Shown piece after piece: positions 15,361 to 23,981 of a stretch of 49,604 nt of DNA. Source of the DNA: Victivallales bacterium (GTDB taxonomy: Bacteria > Verrucomicrobiota > Lentisphaeria > Oligosphaerales > Oligosphaeraceae); assembly GCA_017417585.1 (NCBI GenBank), contig JAFPYX010000031.1:1-49604 (forward strand), written 5' to 3'. How positions within the stretch are numbered: the stretch's first letter is position 1; each line of letters opens with the position of its first letter. The notes beneath the pieces were generated by a model that was given only the letters and a program-made list of their open reading frames with translations, did no database searches and was not told the DNA's origin. Position numbers and translations under genes: made by a program.

Positions 15361-15389
15361 TGTTTTCAAGTGGAGACTTGAAGCGGACA

Positions 15390-15553
15390 CTAGTGGTCTG
15401 TAACAGATGAAACCGAACCCAAAAAGTCAGTGCCGGAGCAGATTCTGGGTTGGGGCGAGGGAGCATCATACTGCGTATGTGACCGAGCGAACGCCGGAAG
15501 ATGCCCGGCAATGGGCTATTTTTATAGATTTTCAATTGTTACAGAGTACTAGT
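15390..15553. mobile_element. MITE-like element 1 with CTAG flanks
   Basis: The left end CTAGTGGTCTGTAACA (15390-15405) is inverted at the right end TGTTACAGAGTACTAG (15538-15553). CTAG at 15390-15393 and 15550-15553 fits a 4-bp target duplication, and the unit between them is 156 bp with no coding potential. TIRs plus a CTAG-type target are reminiscent of IS5-related elements (YTAR targets), but no transposase is in the window. Confidence 0.65.
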
Positions 15554-15629
15554 AGTTTGCAACACCCAAAACATACAGATGCAAATGAGAAACAGAGCGG
15601 ATGGGCTATAGATTGTTACAGACCACTAG
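15550..15629. mobile_element. MITE-like element 2, abutting element 1
   Basis: The left end CTAGTAGTTTGCAACA (15550-15565) and right end TGTTACAGACCACTAG (15614-15629) are inverted; the right end is the exact complement of element 1's left end. It shares its first CTAG with element 1, and its inner right part (ATGGGCTAT...ATTGTTACAG) is homologous to element 1. Core 72 bp, apparently a shortened copy. Confidence 0.65.
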
Positions 15630-15854
15630 ATCCGTGAATTCATCTCTGTGATGGCGAGGCCTCGACGCTACACGCTTTAAACAAATTCATGGAATCAGGT
15701 CTCATTATCAAGGGACTTTGCTTGTGAAAAATCCATTGCGTCGAATTCATGCATTATGTTAAGCAGGATTCCCGCATTGAAATGATGCGGGGCAGGATGT
15801 CATTCCCCCCTGGGAATGATCGTATCATGTTTTTCTCGTCATCTGCGAACCAAT

Positions 15855-16982
15855 ATGAGCGCAACGGATACCAAAGAGTTCACGATTCTGGTCATCAATC
15901 CGGGTTCCACCTCGACGAAGGTGAGCCTCTACCGCAACGAGACCTCCCTCTGGGAGAAGAGCGTCTTCCATGACGCGCCGGTTCTTCTCCAATACCCCCA
16001 TGTGAATGACCAGATGCCCTTCCGGTACCAGGTGATTCTGGATATGCTGAAAGAGGAGGGGAATGACCCGTCGAAAATCGATGTCTTTGTCGGCCGGGGT
16101 GGCAGTGCCTACTCGCAGCCCGGCGGGGTGACGGCAGTTGATCAGCGGCTCTATGACGACACGGTCGCGGCGGTGGGGGGCAGCGAGCATCCCGCGAAAC
16201 TGGGCGTGATGTTGGCCTGGAAGTTTGCTCAGGAGTTTGGGCGAAAGGCATATACATTGAATCCCACGAATGTGGATGAATTCGGGGACTACGCGCGGCT
16301 GACGGGCATCAAGGGAATCTACCGCATCAGCCATTCCCATGTCCTCAACCAAAAGGCAGTGGCGGAGTTCCATGCGACGAAGAAGCTGGGGAAGCGCTAT
16401 GAGGAATGCAATTTCGTGGTGGCGCATATCGACGGCGGTATTACCGTCGCTGCACATGACCACGGACGGATGGTGGACGGCAACATGGGTGCCGACGGCG
16501 AGGGGACCTTCTCGCCGACGCGCATTGGCAGCGTCCCCGTCCTCGCTCTTCTGGACTATCTCAAGACGCATTCGGTGGACGATGTGCGTCGGATGTGCAG
16601 CCGAGCGGGGGGCTTTGTGAGCCTCTTCGGGACGGCGGACTCGGATGTCATTCACCGAAAGGTGGAAGAGGGGGACGCCAAGGCGTCGCTGGTCTGGAAC
16701 ACGATGATCTACCAGGTCTGCAAGCAAATTGGCGAGATGAGCGCAGTTCTCTGCGGGAAGGTGGACGGCATCCTGCTGACTGGCGGGCTGATGCGTTTCC
16801 AGGATGTCGAGGACGGCATCCGGAAGCACTGCGGATGGATTGCCCCCATCACGGTTTATCCTGGTGAGATGGAGCAGGATGCGCTTGCACTTTCCGTGCT
16901 GAAGGCCTTGCGCGGGGAGTCGTCGATTCTGACCTATTCCGGCAAGCCGGTCTGGGACGGCTTTGCGGGAATGGATTTGTAA
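15855..16982 (+). CDS. buk: butyrate kinase
   Basis: A 375-residue member of the acetate/butyrate kinase (ASKHA) superfamily. It interconverts butyryl-phosphate and ADP with butyrate and ATP in the cytoplasm. The N-terminal phosphate-binding strand reads ILVINPGSTSTKVSLY, the family signature of Buk (as distinct from AckA). HIDGGITVAAHDHGRMVDGN and LLTGGLMRF are the second and third nucleotide-binding motifs. Length fits Buk (about 355). The start at 15855 was preferred to 15816, since the upstream ATG lies inside a hairpin stem and adds 13 residues outside the family. Neither start has a clear Shine-Dalgarno sequence. It is followed after 45 bp by the phosphotransacylase; the pair would yield ATP from an acyl-CoA. 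Branched-chain or propionyl substrates are possible. Confidence 0.93.
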   Translation: MSATDTKEFTILVINPGSTSTKVSLYRNETSLWEKSVFHDAPVLLQYPHVNDQMPFRYQVILDMLKEEGNDPSKIDVFVGRGGSAYSQPGGVTAVDQRLYDDTVAAVGGSEHPAKLGVMLAWKFAQEFGRKAYTLNPTNVDEFGDYARLTGIKGIYRISHSHVLNQKAVAEFHATKKLGKRYEECNFVVAHIDGGITVAAHDHGRMVDGNMGADGEGTFSPTRIGSVPVLALLDYLKTHSVDDVRRMCSRAGGFVSLFGTADSDVIHRKVEEGDAKASLVWNTMIYQVCKQIGEMSAVLCGKVDGILLTGGLMRFQDVEDGIRKHCGWIAPITVYPGEMEQDALALSVLKALRGESSILTYSGKPVWDGFAGMDL

Positions 16983-17027
16983 AAATAGAATTAATCTCTT
17001 TTAAAAACAATTTAACTTGTTACTAAA

Positions 17028-18023
17028 ATGAGCATCTTTGAACATGTCAAGGCGAAGGCCCGCGAATGCGTGAAGCGGATTGTGCTGCCGGAGGGCGACG
17101 AGCCGAGAACAGTCCAGGCGGCGGCGAAGCTTGCGCAAGAGAAGTTGGTCATTCCGATTCTGCTAGGTGAGCCTGGGCGGATTCGGACCGTGGCGAGCGA
17201 AGTGGGCGCAGACATTTCGGGCATTGAGTGCATCGACCCGAAGTCGAGTCCGAAGGTATCTGCCTATGCGGAAAGCCTTTTTGAACTTCGTAAAGCGAAG
17301 GGAGTTACCTTGGAGGCGGCCGCCGAGCTGGTGAAGGATCCGATGTACTATGGCGTGATGATGGTCAAAGTTGGCGATGCGGACGGGCTGGTTTCGGGGG
17401 CGGTCCACTCCACGGGCGACATGCTGCGTCCCGCGCTCCAGCTGATCAAGACGAAGCCCGGCAACAAGGTAGTCTCCTCCAGTTTCCTGATGGACTGCCC
17501 GAACAAGAACTTGGGGCACAATGGTCTGCTGGTGTATTCCGACTGCGTGGTGGTGCCTTGTCCCACGGCGGAGGAACTGGCGTACATCGCGATTTCGGCG
17601 GCGGAGACCGCGCGGGTGCTCTGCGGGATTGAGGAACCGAAGGTGGCGATGCTCTCCTTCTCGACCAAGGGCAGCGCGAAGCATGACTTGGTGACCAAGG
17701 TGCAGGAGGCCACTCGCCTTGCCCACGAACTTGCGCCGGATTTGGCGCTGGATGGCGAAATGCAGCTGGATGCGGCGCTGGTGCCGGAAGTCGGCGCCTC
17801 CAAGGCCCCCGGCAGTCCCGTGGCGGGTCATGCCAACGTGTTGGTTTTCCCTGACTTGCAGGCGGGAAACATCGGATATAAGATGACCCAGCGGATTGGC
17901 GGGGCAACGGCCTTTGCGGTACTCCAGGGGCTGGCGAAACCCTGCAACGACCTCTCACGCGGATGCTCCGTGGACGATATCGTAGCGACGGTTCTCTGCA
18001 CCGCTGTGCAGGCGCAGGCCTGA
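17028..18023 (+). CDS. pta: phosphate acetyltransferase (Pta-type phosphotransacylase)
   Basis: A 331-residue phosphotransacylase converting an acyl-CoA plus phosphate to acyl-phosphate. The sequence is of the acetyl (Pta) type, not Ptb: VLPEGDEPRT near the N-terminus, SGAVHSTGDMLRPALQ, and the C-terminal ANVLVFPDLQAGNIGYKM and GLAKPCNDLSRGCS motifs typical of short clostridial-type Pta. Length is right for the short class. It lies downstream of butyrate kinase with an AT-rich 45-bp gap and no strong ribosome binding site. Thus a Pta-like enzyme is paired with a Buk-like kinase, and its acyl specificity is open. Confidence 0.9.
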   Translation: MSIFEHVKAKARECVKRIVLPEGDEPRTVQAAAKLAQEKLVIPILLGEPGRIRTVASEVGADISGIECIDPKSSPKVSAYAESLFELRKAKGVTLEAAAELVKDPMYYGVMMVKVGDADGLVSGAVHSTGDMLRPALQLIKTKPGNKVVSSSFLMDCPNKNLGHNGLLVYSDCVVVPCPTAEELAYIAISAAETARVLCGIEEPKVAMLSFSTKGSAKHDLVTKVQEATRLAHELAPDLALDGEMQLDAALVPEVGASKAPGSPVAGHANVLVFPDLQAGNIGYKMTQRIGGATAFAVLQGLAKPCNDLSRGCSVDDIVATVLCTAVQAQA

Positions 18024-18035
18024 CATAGACATTGA

Positions 18036-20072
18036 ATGGACAAAACCCGGCTTAAAATCGAAGGCCTGAAGATTGGCTTCCAGCAGGGGGCGCAGGTGGT
18101 TCCGGCGGTGGATGAAGTGTCGTTGGAACTGCGGAATGGCGAGATGCTGGCCCTTTTGGGCGAGTCCGGCTCCGGGAAGTCGCTTACCGCATTGTCGCTG
18201 TTGGGGCTTTTGCCGCGACCATCTGGTCGGCTGATGGGCGGTCATGCCTGGTTTGATGGGAAGGACTTGTATGCCTTGCCGGAGAATGAGTTGCAAAAGA
18301 TTCGCGGGCGAAGCATCGCGATGATTTTCCAAGAGCCGATGACCGCGCTGAATCCGCTGATGACGGTCGGCGACCAGCTTGGTGAAGTGCTTAAGACGCA
18401 TTTCAAGATGCACGGCGAGGCGGTCGTGAAGCGCTGCGAGGAACTCTTGAACGAAGTGGAGATTCCCGAGGCACCTGCTCGCCTGAGGAGTTATCCGCAT
18501 GAACTTTCGGGCGGGTTGCGACAACGGGTGATGATCGCGATGGCACTGGCGGGCGAGCCGGAAATATTGATTGCCGACGAACCCACCACGGCACTGGATG
18601 TAACGGTGCAGGCGCAGATCATGCGACTCCTTACGCGCCTTCAGGAACGTCACGGCACCTCGATTCTCTTTATCACGCATAACCTCGCGCTGGCGGCACA
18701 GGGCGCTCAGCGTTGCGCGGTGATGTATGCGGGGGAAATCGTCGAGACTGCCACGGCGGAAGAACTCTTCCATTCCCCACGGCATCCCTATACACGGCTG
18801 TTGCTGCATTCGTTGCCTCGGAGCGAGGCGCGAGGCACGGCCTTGGAGACGATTGCGGGGATGGTTCCGCGTAACTGGAGCGAGTTGCCTGGTTGTCGTT
18901 TTGCAGAACGGTGCCCGTATGCGCATGAGGAGTGCCGGTTGACGAAGCCCGCTTGGCGGGAGTTCTCGGCGGATCATCGGGCGAGATGTCATTTTTGTCA
19001 AGAATTGTCCAGTTGGCGCAAGATGTCGGCAAGACATTCGTCGGATGGTAGTGTGGCTTTGCCGGAGGTGATTTTGCGGACTGAGGGTCTGCGCGTGTGG
19101 TTTCCGGTCAAGAGCGGATGGCTTCACCGCACGACGGGACAGTTGAAGGCAGTGGATGGCGTGGACTTGGAACTCCATGCTGGCGAGACTTTGGCGTTGG
19201 TGGGTGAGTCGGGGTGCGGAAAGAGCACCATCGGCAAGAGCCTGATTCGGCTGGTTGAACCCACAGACGGGCGGATTTTGCTGCACGGTGCCGAAGATGT
19301 TACACATTTGAAGCGCAGTACGTTGTTGCCGTTGCGTCGTGAGGTGCAGATGATTTTCCAGGATCCGTTCTCCAGCCTGGATCCGCGAATGATGGTCGGG
19401 GAGAGTGTGGCGGAAGGGATGACCCTGCGTCATCCGGAATGGAATGCATCACAGCGCGATGCACGGGTTGCGGAGTTGCTGAAGCAGGTTGGATTGAATC
19501 CGGCAGATGCCACGCGCTATCCGCATCAGTTTTCCGGCGGTCAGCGTCAGCGGATTGGTCTGGCGCGCGCGCTGGCGGTGGAGCCGCAGCTGATTGTCTG
19601 CGACGAATGCACCAGTGCGCTGGATGTCTCGGTGCAGGCGCAGATTTTGAATCTGCTCAAAGAGATTCAGTGCGCCACGAGCGTAGCATATCTCTTTATC
19701 ACCCACGATTTGAGCGTGGTGGGCTATCTGGCCGACCGCGTGGCAGTGATGTACCTGGGGCATTTGGTTGAGGAAAGCTCTGCCGAGGAGATTTTTGCAC
19801 ATCCTGTGCATCCGTACACCAAGGCGCTCTTTGCTGCGGCGCCTCGGTTGCAAGGGAGGGAACAAGCTGTCCCAAGACCACTTTCTGGCGATGTGCCTAG
19901 TCCCATCCACCCGCCGACGGGGTGTCCGTTCCATCCGCGTTGTCCGCATGCCACGCCGCAATGTGCGGCGGAGTTCCCGGGCTGGCGCAGCGTGAAAGAA
20001 GGGCACCGGTGCCGATGTCTGAAAACAAAGGAAAACGGACTGAACGAGGCTAGGAATGAGGTAGTGACTTAA
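18036..20072 (+). CDS. fused double ATP-binding protein of an oligopeptide/dipeptide ABC importer
   Basis: A 678-residue fusion of two complete ABC ATPases, equivalent to DppD plus DppF. The first half has Walker A GESGSGKS (42-49), signature LSGGLRQRV and Walker [10 protein letters not shown]. The second has Walker [10 protein letters not shown] (near 388), signature [10 protein letters not shown] and [12 protein letters not shown]. Each half ends in the cysteine-bearing oligopeptide C-terminal region ([30 protein letters not shown]) that is typical of peptide importers and may hold an Fe-S cluster. In the second half DECTS replaces the usual DEPTS. It follows pta by 12 bp, but no permease or binding protein gene is nearby, so it must serve distant partners. 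Confidence 0.92.
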   Translation: MDKTRLKIEGLKIGFQQGAQVVPAVDEVSLELRNGEMLALLGESGSGKSLTALSLLGLLPRPSGRLMGGHAWFDGKDLYALPENELQKIRGRSIAMIFQEPMTALNPLMTVGDQLGEVLKTHFKMHGEAVVKRCEELLNEVEIPEAPARLRSYPHELSGGLRQRVMIAMALAGEPEILIADEPTTALDVTVQAQIMRLLTRLQERHGTSILFITHNLALAAQGAQRCAVMYAGEIVETATAEELFHSPRHPYTRLLLHSLPRSEARGTALETIAGMVPRNWSELPGCRFAERCPYAHEECRLTKPAWREFSADHRARCHFCQELSSWRKMSARHSSDGSVALPEVILRTEGLRVWFPVKSGWLHRTTGQLKAVDGVDLELHAGETLALVGESGCGKSTIGKSLIRLVEPTDGRILLHGAEDVTHLKRSTLLPLRREVQMIFQDPFSSLDPRMMVGESVAEGMTLRHPEWNASQRDARVAELLKQVGLNPADATRYPHQFSGGQRQRIGLARALAVEPQLIVCDECTSALDVSVQAQILNLLKEIQCATSVAYLFITHDLSVVGYLADRVAVMYLGHLVEESSAEEIFAHPVHPYTKALFAAAPRLQGREQAVPRPLSGDVPSPIHPPTGCPFHPRCPHATPQCAAEFPGWRSVKEGHRCRCLKTKENGLNEARNEVVT

Positions 20073-20148
20073 GGAAGACGTATGGTTCACTCTTCCTCCA
20101 AGGCTATTGGCTTAATGACGTTTTTCACCATTCCCTCAAAAGGAATCC

Positions 20149-20202
20149 ATGAGCAAAAAGGCAATTTGTTATTATATTGAGACAACACTGTTCTTTGAAT
20201 GA
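20149..20202 (+). CDS. possible 17-residue leader peptide
   Basis: ATG at 20149 preceded by AAAAGGA encodes MSKKAICYYIETTLFFE and ends with TGA at 20200-20202, which overlaps the ATG (20199) of the DUF4380 gene in an ATGA arrangement. The DUF4380 gene has no convincing ribosome binding site of its own, so translation of this small frame could couple to it. No similarity is recognised; chance is a real alternative. Confidence 0.3.
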   Translation: MSKKAICYYIETTLFFE

Positions 20203-21164
20203 AACCCAGTATTGGAATCATGAAGATCGGCATCCATAAGAATTGTCAGGAATTTGTCGCGGGGAACCTGCGCCTTGCGGTGACCACGGAGGTGGGACCA
20301 CGAATCATCGGCCTTTTCATCGGCAAGAGCCGCTTCAACCACTTTGTGGTATTGCCGCCGAAGCCATTTCCGGCTTCGGACAATGGCTTCATTCTTTATG
20401 GCGGGCACCGCCTTTGGCATTCTCCCGAGGCGTTGCCGCGCAGTTACGAGCCGGACAATGACCCCGTGAAGATCCGCGAATACGACTCCGGCGTGGAGTT
20501 CTCCTGTGGCCCCGCCCCTACCACTGGCATTGAGAAGAAGATCCTGGTCGAGCCTCTGACCAATGGGCTTTTCTGCATTACCCACACCATCGCGAATTGC
20601 GGGATGTGGCCAGTCGAGCTGGCACCTTGGGCGATGAGCATGATGGCGCCCGGCGGAACGGTTGTCATTCCGCAAAACCGCGACCCCGACGGCGATCCGT
20701 ATGCGCCGGAACGAACGCTTGCACTGTGGCCGTATAGCCGTCTGAACGACCCGCGTCTTTCGTTTGGCGACCAGCACATCTTCCTGCGACAGGACTCCAA
20801 GGTCAAGGAGAACTTCAAGCTCGGCCTTAACAACACCGCCGGATGGGTGGCATACGTGAACCATGGTCAGGCACTGGTCAAATACTTCGACTACGACCGT
20901 GAAGCGGACTACCCGGATGGCGGTTGCACGGTCGAGACTTTCACTTGCCCGCAGTTCACCGAGGTCGAGACGATGGGCACTTTGGAGACTCTCGAACCCG
21001 GAGAATGCGCACAGCATGTCGAATATTGGCAGGGCATTGACAACCTGCCCGAATTGCGCACCGACGACGATGTGAACCAGTACCTCTTCCCGCACTTGCT
21101 GGTTTCGGAGGAGCCGGACGATTGCTGCTGCGACGATGACGAATGTGATTGCCACAAGCATTAG
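20199..21164 (+). CDS. DUF4380 (aldose-epimerase-like) protein with Cys/His-rich tail
   Basis: A 321-residue cytoplasmic protein of the DUF4380 family, a beta-sandwich of the galactose-mutarotase-like type. Seen are TEVGPRIIGLFIGKS, the GGHRLWHSPE motif and WAMSMMAPGG. Proteins of this kind accompany carbohydrate-utilisation genes, but their reaction is unknown. The C-terminus ends in an acidic metal-binding-like tail (DDCCCDDDECDCHKH) with five cysteines and two histidines. An alternative start at 20220 would shorten it by seven residues. The next gene, an LpxH-like phosphoesterase, starts three bases after its stop, so the two are an operon. Confidence 0.75.
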   Translation: MKPSIGIMKIGIHKNCQEFVAGNLRLAVTTEVGPRIIGLFIGKSRFNHFVVLPPKPFPASDNGFILYGGHRLWHSPEALPRSYEPDNDPVKIREYDSGVEFSCGPAPTTGIEKKILVEPLTNGLFCITHTIANCGMWPVELAPWAMSMMAPGGTVVIPQNRDPDGDPYAPERTLALWPYSRLNDPRLSFGDQHIFLRQDSKVKENFKLGLNNTAGWVAYVNHGQALVKYFDYDREADYPDGGCTVETFTCPQFTEVETMGTLETLEPGECAQHVEYWQGIDNLPELRTDDDVNQYLFPHLLVSEEPDDCCCDDDECDCHKH

Positions 21165-21167
21165 TGG

Positions 21168-21905
21168 ATGATGTCCACTTCTGTCCACAATTGTCCACTT
21201 CTGCTGGTTGCGGATGCTCACGTCTCCCCCGGAACCCCTGGTGCGCAGGAGTTTCGGGAGATGCTTACGTGGATTGCCACCACGGATTATGACGTTGCCT
21301 TCTTGGGCGATGTCATGGAACTCTGGATTGGCCTGGGGCGGTATTCCACTCCTTTGACAGCGGAATTCCTCGCGTGGGTTTCGGCGGAGAAGTCGCGACG
21401 GCGTGTTTTCTTCCTGGAAGGCAACCACGAATTCTTCGTCGTTCGCCACCACCGCGACGCCTTTTTCCAATCGGCTGAAAATGAACTGGTGCTGAATGGC
21501 GTGGTCCTGTCACATGGCGACACTGCACAGGGCGATCCTGCCCATCTGCGTTTCCGCTGGTGGGGCAAGTCCCGACTGGCACACTTCCTGTTGCGCTGGC
21601 TGCCTGGCGCGAAGGCAATCGTCCGGCGTCTCAAACGCAATTTCGAGTGCAAGAACGCCCTGCGCGAGAACCATTATCCACAGGAGTCGGTGGAGCATTG
21701 GGCGGGCGAGTGTTTCAGGCGACATCCCGAAGCGCGGCGGATTATCCTAGGGCATTTTCACTGCCAGCAGGAACATCTCCTGCCGGATGGACGTCAAATC
21801 ACCGTCCTGCCCGCCTGGAAAGATGCCTATCAGGTCGGCGTGTTGAATCTTGCCAATTCCAAATTGGTCATCGAGAATTGGCGGAATCTGGCTGGCGGGA
21901 CTTGA
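21168..21905 (+). CDS. UDP-2,3-diacylglucosamine diphosphatase-like metallophosphoesterase
   Basis: A 245-residue calcineurin-type phosphoesterase close to LpxH (about 240 residues), which cleaves UDP-2,3-diacylglucosamine to lipid X at the inner face of the membrane in lipid A synthesis. The metal-binding motifs are in order: DAH (near the N-terminus), GDVMELW, GNHEFF, LSHGD and GHFHCQ. The GDxxE form, in place of GDxxD, is LpxH-like. The match supports a lipid-A-bearing outer membrane, though other UDP-sugar or nucleotide substrates are possible. The start may be 21168 or 21171 (ATGATG). It is coupled to the DUF4380 gene, an unusual partner for a lipid A gene. Confidence 0.72.
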   Translation: MMSTSVHNCPLLLVADAHVSPGTPGAQEFREMLTWIATTDYDVAFLGDVMELWIGLGRYSTPLTAEFLAWVSAEKSRRRVFFLEGNHEFFVVRHHRDAFFQSAENELVLNGVVLSHGDTAQGDPAHLRFRWWGKSRLAHFLLRWLPGAKAIVRRLKRNFECKNALRENHYPQESVEHWAGECFRRHPEARRIILGHFHCQQEHLLPDGRQITVLPAWKDAYQVGVLNLANSKLVIENWRNLAGGT

Positions 21906-22090
21906 GACCTGAGACTTGAGACCTGACTGGCGGGACCTGAGACCTGAGACCTGAGACCTGAGACCTGACTGGCGGGACTTGGGACTTGAGACCTGAGACC
22001 TGACTGGCGGGACTTGGGACTTGAGACTTGAGACCTGAGTCCTGAACTTTAACCTTTTCCCTTTTAACTTTAAACTTCTCTCACCTCTAA
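21904..22090. repeat. heptameric tandem repeat region upstream of fucI
   Basis: From 21904 to about 22044 the sequence is built of 7-bp units GAGACCT/GAGACTT, interrupted three times by GACTGGCGG-GACYT. It then turns into pyrimidine-rich heptamers (CTTTAAC, CTTTTCC, CTTTTAA, CTTTAAA, CTTCTCT, CACCTCT, AACCTAA) up to 22090, directly before the ribosome binding region of fucI. It has no coding potential of note and no intrinsic terminator. Confidence 0.9.
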
Positions 22091-22103
22091 CCTAAAAAGA
22101 AAG

Positions 22104-23981
22104 ATGACTGCACGTCCGAATTTCGACAAACTTGCTTCCACGAAACGTTCCTTCCAAGATGCCGATCAGCGTCTGGTCGGTTGCCAGCCCGCCATCGCCA
22201 TCACTCCTGTCGCCGATGGCCGCCCCAGCGCATTTGACGCAAATGCCGAGCTGACCTGGCGCATGGTCGAGAAGGCCTACGACCTGATTACCAAGCACGT
22301 GCATTATCCGGACGGCACTCCGGTCCGCGTGGTTGTCGCTCCCGAAATCGTCTATGGTCCGCGTTCCGGCGCCCGCGCCCAGGCCTACTACGCCACGCAG
22401 AACGTCTGCGCGAACATCTGGGTTGCGCGTTCGTGGTGCTACTCCGATGAATTGATGAGCGCCTGCCAGGGCATCGGCTCCTCCGAATGGCAGCAGTGCG
22501 CCTACGGATTGAACCAGACCGACCGCCCCGGCGCCGTGTGGCTGAAGGCCTTCACCGCCGCGATGGACGAGAAGGAGCGCCCGATCTTCTGTATCTACAA
22601 TCCCGACCTGGAGGATGAGAACGGACCGCTGTGTTCCTACGTCGCCACGCGCCTCCTGCGCTTCGCGCGCTGCGCGGCCGCCGTGGGATATCTGCGTGGA
22701 AAGAACTTCCTCGGTGTCGGCGGTGTCGCCATGGGCATCATTGGAAGTGATTTGCGCCGCAATGTGATGCTGCATACCTTCGGGATGGGCTCCTGCTCCT
22801 TCGACATGAGCGGCCTGCACACCCGCATCAACGAGAAGTTCTATGATCAGGACGAACTCAAGAAGGCCTGCGAGTGGTTCAAGAAGACCTTCAAGATCGT
22901 CTATGGCAACAAGAACAACAAGGGGCTGGATCGCCCGCTCTCCGAGGACGAACTGGTGCGCCAGTGCCTCCGCGAAACCCTCCTGGTCCGCGACCTGATG
23001 ACCGGCAATCCCAAGCTCGCATTGCGCAGTCCGTCCTGGCTCAAGGGGCAGGGCTACCGCCATGTCGAGTGGGCGCAGGGCTACAACGCCATCGCCGCCG
23101 GCACGCAGGGGCAGCGCCAGTGGACGGATGGCAACCCGAACTTCGACGTCACCGAGTCCATCCTGAACTCGATGGTGGACTGGAATGGCTTCCGCGCTCC
23201 GTATATCGTGGCCACCGAGAATGACGGCAAGAACGGCATCGGCATGACCGTCGGCCATCTGCTCTCCGGCGGCATGAGCCAGATGTTCGCGGACATCCGT
23301 ACCAACTGGACGCCGGCCTCCATCAAGAAAGCCACTGGCGTGGACGTCTCCAAGGTCTGCCCGCGCGGCATCATCGACAAGCGCAATTCCGGCGCGGCCG
23401 CATTGGAATACGCCGTGGACCTCTACAAGATCGTGGGCGAACCCAAGTCCACCCCGATCCAGGACGTGGTTGCCAAATTGCGCGCCACCCCGAAATACCA
23501 GCAGGCGCTGGCCAAGGAGATTGGCAAGAGCGTGACCTACATGGGCGCCGACCTGACCTACTTCCCCGGCGACGGCCTCTCCAGCCACTTCCGCACGCCC
23601 GGCGGCCTGCCCATGACCTCCTACCGTTACAATTGCGTGGGCGAGACGATGACTTGCTCCGTGGTCGAAGGCGAAACCGTGGATCTGCCCAAGGCCGTCG
23701 GCGACAAGATTGGAGCCATCACCGACCCGACCTGGCCCGAAACCCACTGGATGCCGCGTGACATGACCTCCTTCGAGTACATGAACCGCATCGGACCCAA
23801 CCACGACGGCTCGTCCCTCGGCCTCATCGGAGCGGACTTCATTACCTTCAACGCGATGCTCCGCATCCCCGTGGACATGCACAACATCGCCAAGGAGGAT
23901 ATCTTCCGTCCGACGCTGTGGGACCGCTTCGGAGGCGATGACTTCCGCGCCTGCGCCTACCTCGGACCGGTGTATCGGTAA
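22104..23981 (+). CDS. fucI: L-fucose isomerase
   Basis: A 625-residue cytoplasmic enzyme converting L-fucose to L-fuculose (also D-arabinose to D-ribulose), Mn2+-dependent. The sequence parallels E. coli FucI (591 residues) along its length: ITPVADGRPSAFDA, WCYSDE, NQTDRPGAVWLKA, LLRFARCAAAVGYLRGK, FLGVGGVAMGI, YNAIAAGTQGQRQWTD and VATENDGKNGI. The metal and catalytic residues are present as E372 (in VATEND), D397 (in FADIRT) and the late histidine in PNHDGSS. The ATG follows an A/G-rich AAAAAGAAAG. No fuculokinase, aldolase or fucose permease gene adjoins it; the next gene is a GH42-like glycosidase. An intrinsic terminator at 24015 closes the unit. Confidence 0.95.
   Translation: MTARPNFDKLASTKRSFQDADQRLVGCQPAIAITPVADGRPSAFDANAELTWRMVEKAYDLITKHVHYPDGTPVRVVVAPEIVYGPRSGARAQAYYATQNVCANIWVARSWCYSDELMSACQGIGSSEWQQCAYGLNQTDRPGAVWLKAFTAAMDEKERPIFCIYNPDLEDENGPLCSYVATRLLRFARCAAAVGYLRGKNFLGVGGVAMGIIGSDLRRNVMLHTFGMGSCSFDMSGLHTRINEKFYDQDELKKACEWFKKTFKIVYGNKNNKGLDRPLSEDELVRQCLRETLLVRDLMTGNPKLALRSPSWLKGQGYRHVEWAQGYNAIAAGTQGQRQWTDGNPNFDVTESILNSMVDWNGFRAPYIVATENDGKNGIGMTVGHLLSGGMSQMFADIRTNWTPASIKKATGVDVSKVCPRGIIDKRNSGAAALEYAVDLYKIVGEPKSTPIQDVVAKLRATPKYQQALAKEIGKSVTYMGADLTYFPGDGLSSHFRTPGGLPMTSYRYNCVGETMTCSVVEGETVDLPKAVGDKIGAITDPTWPETHWMPRDMTSFEYMNRIGPNHDGSSLGLIGADFITFNAMLRIPVDMHNIAKEDIFRPTLWDRFGGDDFRACAYLGPVYR

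Larger units (their letters stand above)
15361..15854. other. intergenic region: MITEs and structured leader of butyrate kinase
   Basis: A 494-bp stretch without a gene. Besides the two MITE-like elements it holds a palindrome CGAGGCCTCG (15655-15664). Two successive hairpins lie just ahead of butyrate kinase: CCCGCAT/ATGCGGG (15771-15777, 15785-15791) and TCATTCCC/GGGAATGA (15800-15807, 15812-15819). A TTTTT run (15830-15834) follows ten bases after the second stem. This could be a regulated leader, but no known riboswitch class was recognised. Confidence 0.5.

Noticed and set aside
17955..19433. A 492-codon antisense frame over the ABC ATPase
   Set aside because: The forward frame has complete Walker and signature motifs; the antisense frame is low-complexity Arg/His/Gln-rich sequence.
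21904..22090. CRISPR-like array
   Set aside because: The units are 7 bp with no unique spacers of constant length and no cas genes nearby.
22104..23981. Phosphoenolpyruvate carboxykinase as first guess from size
   Set aside because: Motifs such as YNAIAAGTQGQRQWTD and VATEND match L-fucose isomerase along the whole length.
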